From NCBI GenBank assembly GCA_050305405.1, contig JBNLFG010000011.1, forward strand, positions 120,662 through 184,661: a stretch of DNA of 64,000 nt, in the 5' to 3' direction. This DNA is from Desulfolinea sp050305405. GTDB lineage: Bacteria > Chloroflexota > Anaerolineae > Anaerolineales > Villigracilaceae. Under the pieces are notes generated by a model. The model was given only the letters and a program-made list of their open reading frames with translations. It ran no database searches and was not told the origin of the DNA. Below, piece after piece: positions 58,623 through 64,000 of this stretch; the stretch's first letter is position 1, and each line of letters opens with the position of its first letter. The translations under genes and the position numbers were made by a program.

Positions 58623-59837
58623 ATGGAACATAACAATTCATCAGATGTAGTAATAATTGGCGGCGGCATAGCTGGCGTCAGTACATTGTATTATTTAACT
58701 CAATGCGGGATTAAAAATGTTTGGCTCATCGAAAAATCTGCTGAGTTAGCATTGGGAATAACACGTCACACAGCTGGTCAAGTAATGCTCCAAATGGACA
58801 ATGAATTTGATATACTATTGTCTCAAAGATCTTTGAAAGAGATTAAAGAACTAGAAAACATTACAGGAATAAATCTCTACAAACAAAAAACTGGAATGTT
58901 AACCGTCGCTCCTGGGGTTAAATTTCCAGATAAGTTGGAGAAATGGTTCGAACGCCAAGAAAGCCTAAACATACCTACTGAAATTTGGGATACCCCAAAA
59001 ATCCGTGCAAGAGTTCCTTTACTTAATACACAAGATATAGATTTTGGCATTTATAGTGAGCAAGATGGAGTTGTAAATGCTGATTTACTTGTAAAGTTAT
59101 ATGCTAAATTAGCTAAAGCCCGTGGAGCGAAAGTTGTTACGGGTTCAGAAGTGACAAATATCATAACTAGGAATAATAAAATTTATGGTGTAGAAACAAA
59201 CAAACAAGAAATCATTAGGACAAGAATTGTGGTCAACGCGGCTGGATTATATGCTAAAGCCATTGGGCATTGGATTGGCTTGAATCTACCACTTATAAAC
59301 AGTTGGAGGTTTAATGGCTTTACTCACTTACTCGACCCAGATTTAGATTTGGTACCTCGAAATATGCCTACCGTTGAAGTACTCAACAAAGAACCTGACA
59401 AAATTATATATGTTGGTCCTCAAAATAATTGTATTGATTTCACAATTGGAGTGTTTTCAGTAGAAAAGTTTGGAGATAATGCTTCTCCAAAACTCATGCT
59501 GGAGGACGAAAGGTATTATACGGAATTTGAAGCTCGTTTCCCGAGATTGTTTGATAATAAATCATATCAAAATCCCCAAGGTGGCCAATTTGATGAGAAA
59601 CGTAGCAATGGAAGTCCTCGTTGTAGTGTAAGACATGAAGAATATCCGGAAGACAGTAAACCGATTCTCGGCCCTGTAGAGTCAATAGAAGGGTACTTCA
59701 ATAATTGTGGTTGGGGAGGGCTTGGAATCACTCATGGGCCCATAGGCGGCATGCTTGTTGCTAATAGCATAGCTAAGACAAAGAATTTTCCCATTAATAT
59801 CGAACCTTTCTTGTTACAAAGATTTACGAGAAAATAA
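58623..59837 (+). CDS. FAD-dependent amine/amino-acid oxidoreductase (DAO family)
   Basis: The 404-residue protein opens with the dinucleotide motif VVIIGGGIAGVSTLYYL and keeps the DAO-family landmarks: TRHTAGQVMLQMDNEF, GVVNADLLVKLYAKLAKARGA, VVNAAGLYAKAIG and the C-terminal FAD contact WGGLGITHGPIGGMLVANSI. Enzymes of this family oxidise C-N bonds of amino acids or N-methyl amines. With the racemase and the 2-hydroxyacid-dehydrogenase-like protein of the same operon it suggests work on an amino acid or derivative. AT-rich; likely transferred. Confidence 0.85.
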   Translation: MEHNNSSDVVIIGGGIAGVSTLYYLTQCGIKNVWLIEKSAELALGITRHTAGQVMLQMDNEFDILLSQRSLKEIKELENITGINLYKQKTGMLTVAPGVKFPDKLEKWFERQESLNIPTEIWDTPKIRARVPLLNTQDIDFGIYSEQDGVVNADLLVKLYAKLAKARGAKVVTGSEVTNIITRNNKIYGVETNKQEIIRTRIVVNAAGLYAKAIGHWIGLNLPLINSWRFNGFTHLLDPDLDLVPRNMPTVEVLNKEPDKIIYVGPQNNCIDFTIGVFSVEKFGDNASPKLMLEDERYYTEFEARFPRLFDNKSYQNPQGGQFDEKRSNGSPRCSVRHEEYPEDSKPILGPVESIEGYFNNCGWGGLGITHGPIGGMLVANSIAKTKNFPINIEPFLLQRFTRK

Positions 59838-59859
59838 TTACTATCTAGAATAAGGGTTT

Positions 59860-60651
59860 TTGAAAATGTCAAAAATAATAAAAATAACTGATCGCCCAAT
59901 TTTGTATGATTGGCTTTATAGCGATGACACCGTAGATATTCCAATGTATCTAAAGTTAGCAGGTAACACCACAGAGATATTGGAATGTGGGATTGGAACA
60001 GGGCGGATCGCAATTCCTTTAGCTAAAAAAGGAAAAATCGTTTACGGCATTGACAATTCAGAACCAATGCTTCAGCTTCTTAAAGAGAAGATACAAGAAC
60101 AACATGCCCCTATAAAAGAACGCATACATTATTTCAACCAAGACATGAGGGATTTTAACCTTAATCGTAAGTTTGCATATGTATACGTTCCTTTTTCAAC
60201 ATTCAACTACCTTTTAACACTTGAGGATCAAAGAAACTGCCTTAATGCAATAAAAAATCATCTAACTGAAGATGGTTTACTCGTACTAGAGCTCCTTTCG
60301 TTCTCGTATCAGCCATTCGGTCTCGTGCATACCCAAGATTCGAAAGTGATCAAGAGAAAGAATTCCCTTTCTGCGCCAGATGAAACTATTGAATTAAGCA
60401 TTAGAGCCCAGTTCGATTCAATTACACAAATTGTTAGAGAATGGAGATACTTCAAATATTATGATGAGCAAGGCAATTTTCTGCGCACTGAACTAGTTGA
60501 ATGGGATAACAGGTTTTTCTTTATCGGCGAGGTCGAGTGCTTGCTAGAATCATGCGGCTTCGAAATCATCGACAAATATGGCGATCACTCTTTGAAAAGG
60601 AAGCTCACCCACAAAAGTGAATTTGCCGTTATAACAGCAAAGCAAAAATAG
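59860..60651 (+). CDS. Class I SAM-dependent methyltransferase
   Basis: The 263-residue protein has motif I in ILECGIGTGRIAIPLAKKG (about residues 38-56) and the following acidic residue in VYGIDNSEPML. A YVPFSTFNYLLTLEDQ segment and the ending FEIIDKYGDHSL complete the small-molecule methyltransferase pattern. It starts 22 bases after the FAD gene. Substrate unknown. Confidence 0.87.
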   Translation: MKMSKIIKITDRPILYDWLYSDDTVDIPMYLKLAGNTTEILECGIGTGRIAIPLAKKGKIVYGIDNSEPMLQLLKEKIQEQHAPIKERIHYFNQDMRDFNLNRKFAYVYVPFSTFNYLLTLEDQRNCLNAIKNHLTEDGLLVLELLSFSYQPFGLVHTQDSKVIKRKNSLSAPDETIELSIRAQFDSITQIVREWRYFKYYDEQGNFLRTELVEWDNRFFFIGEVECLLESCGFEIIDKYGDHSLKRKLTHKSEFAVITAKQK

Positions 60652-60710
60652 GTGACTAATTAGAATACTCTCAAGAGGGTTTACGCCCTAGACACAAAGA
60701 GGAGAACAAA

Positions 60711-61541
60711 ATGAGTATTATTGACCGTCTGCGGCGCCTGAATCTTTCTGTTTTAGGAGGTGTCGCTGGACTAGCCCTAGGAATTTATCTAAACTTTGTT
60801 TCAGACTTTACAACAATATCGGCAATAACTTCCGGCTTAGTAACCACTGTTGCCTTTATGCAACTGGATGAACTTATTCAAACTAGTCAAATGGAAAAAA
60901 TTACTGGCATTTTATACAAACTTAGAAATGACCACAGTTTACGAAATCATATTGAAAAAGTAGTAGATCTATCATTAAAAATAAAATCTTTTAGTGATCC
61001 TGAATTCACAATAAGATATAAAAACTTACTCCATGCATTTCAAGATGAGTTAGCTTATATTTCCGAAGGGAGAATGCAAATAGAGTCGCATGAAGAAATG
61101 CTATTTGCTATTGAGGCACTGTCTAGGTGTGATGAACAACTCTATGTCAGTAGTTGGCGTGATGCTGTAGAGTATTGGCATTTACCAGAAGGGAAAGCCT
61201 ATGTAGATGCCACAGAAAAATTAATTAAGGGGAAAAATATAGAGGCAATACGAATATTTATTTTAAAAAGAGACGAGTTGGATGAATATAAGGACATACT
61301 GTTTGAACAAGAAGCGAAAGGGATTCAAGTTCGTATTGCAATAGAAGATGACCTTCCAAGTGAGTGTATTGAGGCTTACATTTTATACGACATGCAAGCC
61401 GTAAGAACCGAAACATTGGTACGCGGCTACCAAAAGAATGCTATCCTTAGCATTGATAACGATGATATTTACCGATATAAGCGAAAGTTTGAAGAACTAC
61501 GTCTTAGAAGTGATGATTTACACTTTATATTTCCCAGCTAA
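60711..61541 (+). CDS. Membrane-anchored protein with a PLD-like C-terminal domain, unknown function
   Basis: The 276-residue protein has two N-terminal membrane helices (about residues 12-28 and 36-52), a helical linker, and a C-terminal alpha/beta domain (about 120-275). The C-terminal pattern (LYVSSWRDAVEYW, IRIFILKRDEL, EAKGIQVRIAIEDDLPSE, AYILYDMQAVRTE) resembles PLD-like domains of bacterial regulators, but no HKD motif is present. It lies inside the biosynthetic-looking operon (59 bases after the methyltransferase), so it may anchor or sense for it. Not recognised as a named family. Confidence 0.6.
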   Translation: MSIIDRLRRLNLSVLGGVAGLALGIYLNFVSDFTTISAITSGLVTTVAFMQLDELIQTSQMEKITGILYKLRNDHSLRNHIEKVVDLSLKIKSFSDPEFTIRYKNLLHAFQDELAYISEGRMQIESHEEMLFAIEALSRCDEQLYVSSWRDAVEYWHLPEGKAYVDATEKLIKGKNIEAIRIFILKRDELDEYKDILFEQEAKGIQVRIAIEDDLPSECIEAYILYDMQAVRTETLVRGYQKNAILSIDNDDIYRYKRKFEELRLRSDDLHFIFPS

Positions 61542-61574
61542 ACTAGAAGTTGATTGACGTTATGAAAGAAGATA

Positions 61575-62738
61575 ATGCATAGAGCATATTCAGAAAAACA
61601 ACTGCGTCATAAAATTCATGTCCTAACTCAGGAAATTCGCAAAGCTACGCCATTAAAAAAGCAAGTTAAATGGCAAAAACCAGCAAGCTTATTTACTCGA
61701 GAAGACTATCTAAATGGTGAACGAGTTCAGGCAGCCAGCATCACATTACTTCCAACAGGCTGTGAGTATGCAAAAACTGGTGGTTGCACAGTATGCGGAG
61801 AATGGTCAGGATCAAATTTAGGAGAATTGGTTCATGCTGAATTTCATGTGGCACAATTTGCATCCGCATGCGCTGGGCTTTTTTCTAGTAGAGATGTACA
61901 GTGGCTTCGTATATATCAAGAAGGCTCATTCTTAAATCCTCGTGAGGTTGACACAGACGCACGGGACATAATCTTGCAGTTGGCATCTAACATAAGAAAT
62001 ATCAAGCGGATTACCATAGAATCAAGAGCGATATACCTTACAGAAACAGTTGCTGAACAGGTGCGGGCTTGTATTCGACCATCAGTCGAGATAGAGATCG
62101 GAATTGGACTTGAATCATCTAATAATTTAGTAAGAAATGTCTGCATGGGAAAAGGAACTTCGTTAGCGTCCTATGAAAATGCAGTAAAGACTGCTCATTC
62201 AAATGATATCATTGCATTGGCATATGTGCTCCTAAAACCTCCTTTTATGTCAGAAAAACAAGCCATTGAGGATGCAATAAACAGTGTCAAATATGCATTT
62301 GATATAGGATTTGATGAGGTTTATGTACAGGCAGCAAGCATTCATGAATGGTCACTTTCTGAATTATTATGGGAACAAAACTTGTATAAGTTACCTTGGC
62401 TTTGGTCAGTTCTCGAGGTTCTAAAAAACACACATCACTTAGGTAAAGTAAAGATTGGTGGTTTAGAATATTTTCCAGTCCCAGCTACTGTTTCGCAAAA
62501 CTATATTGATGATTCTCAAAAGGAAGTCTGTCATTGCAGTGAAAACATATGGCAGTCCATACAAGAATATAATGCTACGCATGACATTGCTCCACTATTT
62601 GGACTAACTTGCACCTGTCAAGATACTTGGAAATCTTTAAATCAATCAAAATCCCAAGAAACAGCCATCATAAAAACCATTTCTGAAACTTTAGATTTAC
62701 TTTCCCTCCAAAATTATCTTTACGCGAAGAAGAGGTAA
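61575..62738 (+). CDS. Radical SAM protein resembling archaeosine-synthase subunit RaSEA
   Basis: The 387-residue protein has a non-standard radical SAM cysteine motif CEYAKTGGCTVCGEW (CX7CX2C, about residues 61-75). The pattern LRIYQEGSFLNPREVD, IKRITIESRA, IEIGIGLESSNN and the C-terminal CHCSENIW and TCTCQDTW match my memory of RaSEA-like enzymes, which act with ArcS in making archaeosine in archaeal tRNA. No ArcS or preQ0 gene is nearby, so the substrate here is probably different. It begins 33 bases after the membrane protein gene. AT-rich. Confidence 0.75.
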   Translation: MHRAYSEKQLRHKIHVLTQEIRKATPLKKQVKWQKPASLFTREDYLNGERVQAASITLLPTGCEYAKTGGCTVCGEWSGSNLGELVHAEFHVAQFASACAGLFSSRDVQWLRIYQEGSFLNPREVDTDARDIILQLASNIRNIKRITIESRAIYLTETVAEQVRACIRPSVEIEIGIGLESSNNLVRNVCMGKGTSLASYENAVKTAHSNDIIALAYVLLKPPFMSEKQAIEDAINSVKYAFDIGFDEVYVQAASIHEWSLSELLWEQNLYKLPWLWSVLEVLKNTHHLGKVKIGGLEYFPVPATVSQNYIDDSQKEVCHCSENIWQSIQEYNATHDIAPLFGLTCTCQDTWKSLNQSKSQETAIIKTISETLDLLSLQNYLYAKKR

Positions 62739-62739
62739 A

Positions 62740-63450
62740 TTGAAAAACAAAGAACGATTATTAAAAAAAATAGGGGTTTTGGGTGGTCTCGGTTCATATG
62801 CTAGTGCACATTTTTACAAAACAGTTCTTGATTACTGTACTAAAGAGCTTGGAGCAACTCTTGATGCTGATTTTCCTTATATCGTATTGTTTAATATAGC
62901 TAGTTCTGGTTTGTCAGAATCGGGGAGAATCAACGAAATGATATTGCTTACAGATATAAATAAGGCTCTGGATGATTTATCAAAGATAGGCGTTGATTTT
63001 GTTGCAATAGCATGTAATAGTATTTTCACCTATTACCAAACTCTAACCACACAGACAAACATTACTATTCTTAACTTGCCACATATAGTAGCGTCTAATC
63101 TCCATTCACACTCTATTAAGAGTGTTTCAATTCTTGGTTCAAGAGGGGTTACTGATTCAAAATTATTTGACGATTATTTTTTTAGTAAAAGTATAAAGCC
63201 TGTTTATCCAGATATTTCGATTCAAAAAAGAATAGATTCATTGATTGCCAGTGTAATAAGAGGAAATCATAATAATGAAATATCAGTATCTTTTAAAGAT
63301 ATTATCCAAAAGGAACTTACACATAGCGACGCTGTACTGATAGCGTGTTCTGAACTTTCAACCTTGGTAAATCCCTTTTCTCTTCCAGATAGAGTTTTTG
63401 ATAGTATGCACATGCTTGCTCAACACGCTTTATTTTATGCAACATCCTAA
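62740..63450 (+). CDS. Aspartate/glutamate racemase family protein
   Basis: The 236-residue protein starts at TTG, one base after the radical SAM stop and preceded by AGAGG. The racemase fold opens KIGVLGGLGSYASAHFYKTV, and the two catalytic cysteines lie in IACNSIFTYYQ (about residue 90) and LIACSELSTLV (about 205). Members racemise Asp, Glu or related amino acids without PLP. Last gene of the operon; it supplies a plausible D-amino-acid step for the pathway. Confidence 0.85.
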   Translation: MKNKERLLKKIGVLGGLGSYASAHFYKTVLDYCTKELGATLDADFPYIVLFNIASSGLSESGRINEMILLTDINKALDDLSKIGVDFVAIACNSIFTYYQTLTTQTNITILNLPHIVASNLHSHSIKSVSILGSRGVTDSKLFDDYFFSKSIKPVYPDISIQKRIDSLIASVIRGNHNNEISVSFKDIIQKELTHSDAVLIACSELSTLVNPFSLPDRVFDSMHMLAQHALFYATS

Positions 63451-63597
63451 TGGCTTTCATTCAACTAATACAGCAGATAACAAGTAGTGAACAAAATATC
63501 TATTGTGTCTACTGCGTAAAACGGTGAAAACGCACACCTTAAACGGTCGATGTCGCACAGTCAGGATCAGGGAGAAGACTGGCGAAGGAATTGTACT
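63451..63597. other. Boundary between the operon and the IS21-type element
   Basis: No gene is seen. TGTCTACTGCG followed by TAAAACGGTGAAAACGCAC (from about 63507) has the TGT start and repeated AAAACG-type motifs expected of an IS21 end, but the opposite end lies outside the window so the inverted repeat cannot be confirmed. Confidence 0.35.
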
Positions 63598-64000
63598 CTA
63601 AGTGTTCGGCATCGTCCGTTTTGCCCTGAGCTTTCGCTGAGACTCGCCCTCGAGTTGGATGCGGTGAGCTGTGTGAACAATGCGATCCAGAATAGCATCA
63701 GCCAGCGTTGGGTCAGGGATACGCAAGTGCCAATCAGCAACGGGTACCTGGCTGGCGATCAAAGTGGCGGCGTGTCCAAAACGGTCATCCAGCACTTCGA
63801 GAAGATCCTGAGCATTCTGGATGGTAATCGCATCTCGCATCCAGTCATCAATGATGAGCAATTTAGTCTTGGCTAGAGATCGTAAAAAGTTCATCAAGGA
63901 TCCCTCCTGTCTGGCGAGTGTCAGTGTGTGTAAAAGACGGGCAATGCGATGATAGCGCACGCTGTATTGGTTGCGTGCAGCCGCTACCCCAAGCGCGGAA
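63598..64000 (-). mobile_element. istB: IS21-family IstB ATPase gene, C-terminal part (runs off the window)
   Basis: The minus strand stays open to the window edge. It reads ALGVAAARNQYSVRYHRIA, the Walker B segment KLLIIDDWMRDAI, then DDRFGHAATLIASQVPVADW and PTLADAILDRIVHTAHRIQL, the standard C-terminal half of IstB (AAA helper of IS21 transposition). The stop at 63598 follows the usual basic tail. The Walker A part and istA would lie to the right of the window. It appears intact in what is visible. Confidence 0.9.

Noticed and set aside
1..64000. CRISPR array
   Set aside because: No run of short direct repeats with regular unique spacers was seen anywhere. The repeats found are palindromic singletons.

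Overview
The window looks like chromosome of an anaerobic or facultative member of the Chloroflexota, most likely class Anaerolineae. This is inferred from protein style, not from a phylogeny. Features pointing that way are lipoprotein-anchored ABC binding proteins with acidic linkers, a BTAD/AAA regulator, a propionyl/acetyl-CoA carboxylase set, Ap4A-hydrolase-like and YwbE proteins, and many genes with TATAAT very close to the start codon. Most of the window is moderately GC-rich. From about 55.2 kb onward it becomes visibly AT-rich and holds broken insertion sequences and tRNA remnants.

Layout. 0-1.3 kb: end of a hydrogenase/sulfur-reductase type locus on the minus strand (iron-sulfur subunit plus a cyclic-nucleotide-binding-domain protein) behind a Rex-like palindrome. 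1.6-4.9 kb: a large BTAD/AAA/TPR regulator, divergent from a complete dipeptide/oligopeptide ABC operon (5.2-11.2 kb). The binding protein of that operon appears circularly permuted. 11.2-13.1 kb: two small AT-rich genes, separated by a second copy of the dppF 3' end with its terminator and promoter. 13.2-21.4 kb: plus-strand housekeeping and peptide/amino-acid genes (YfcC transporter, M14-like peptidase, MBL hydrolase, CBM48 protein, MNIO-like TIM barrel, GNAT, rplS, two class-I amidotransferases, murI). 21.4-37.3 kb: a long minus-strand block with lipoproteins, CYTH phosphatase, biotin-dependent carboxylase (three subunits), membrane glycosyltransferases, acyl-CoA dehydrogenase and an amino-acid permease fused to two universal-stress domains. 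37.4-41.4 kb: a redox operon of ferredoxin, FAD oxidoreductase, membrane cytochrome b-like protein and a 20-heme cytochrome c. 43-46 kb: YwbE, DEAD-box helicase and rRNA methyltransferase. 46-50 kb: a GntR-controlled sugar ABC operon without an ATPase. 51-54.4 kb: a CysM / JAMM peptidase / CysO-type carrier / MoeZ-type activating enzyme operon. This is the protein-thiocarboxylate route to cysteine, and it sits behind a leader peptide and terminator that look like a cysteine attenuator.

55.1-57.3 kb is a scar region: a truncated gene, IS1- and IS630-type transposase remnants, an intact tRNA-Gln, and the 3' part of a tRNA-Arg with its old terminator. That tRNA fragment is the expected signature of an integrated island to its right. 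From 57.65 to 63.45 kb, six closely spaced AT-rich plus-strand genes form what looks like one operon: 2-hydroxyacid-dehydrogenase-like protein, FAD oxidoreductase, methyltransferase, membrane protein, radical SAM protein resembling archaeosine synthase subunit RaSEA, and Asp/Glu racemase. I do not recognise this combination, and it is the best candidate in the window for an undescribed pathway. The window ends in an IS21-type IstB gene.

The most useful leads are the island operon, the cysteine leader-peptide attenuator, the permuted binding protein, and the 20-heme redox operon.
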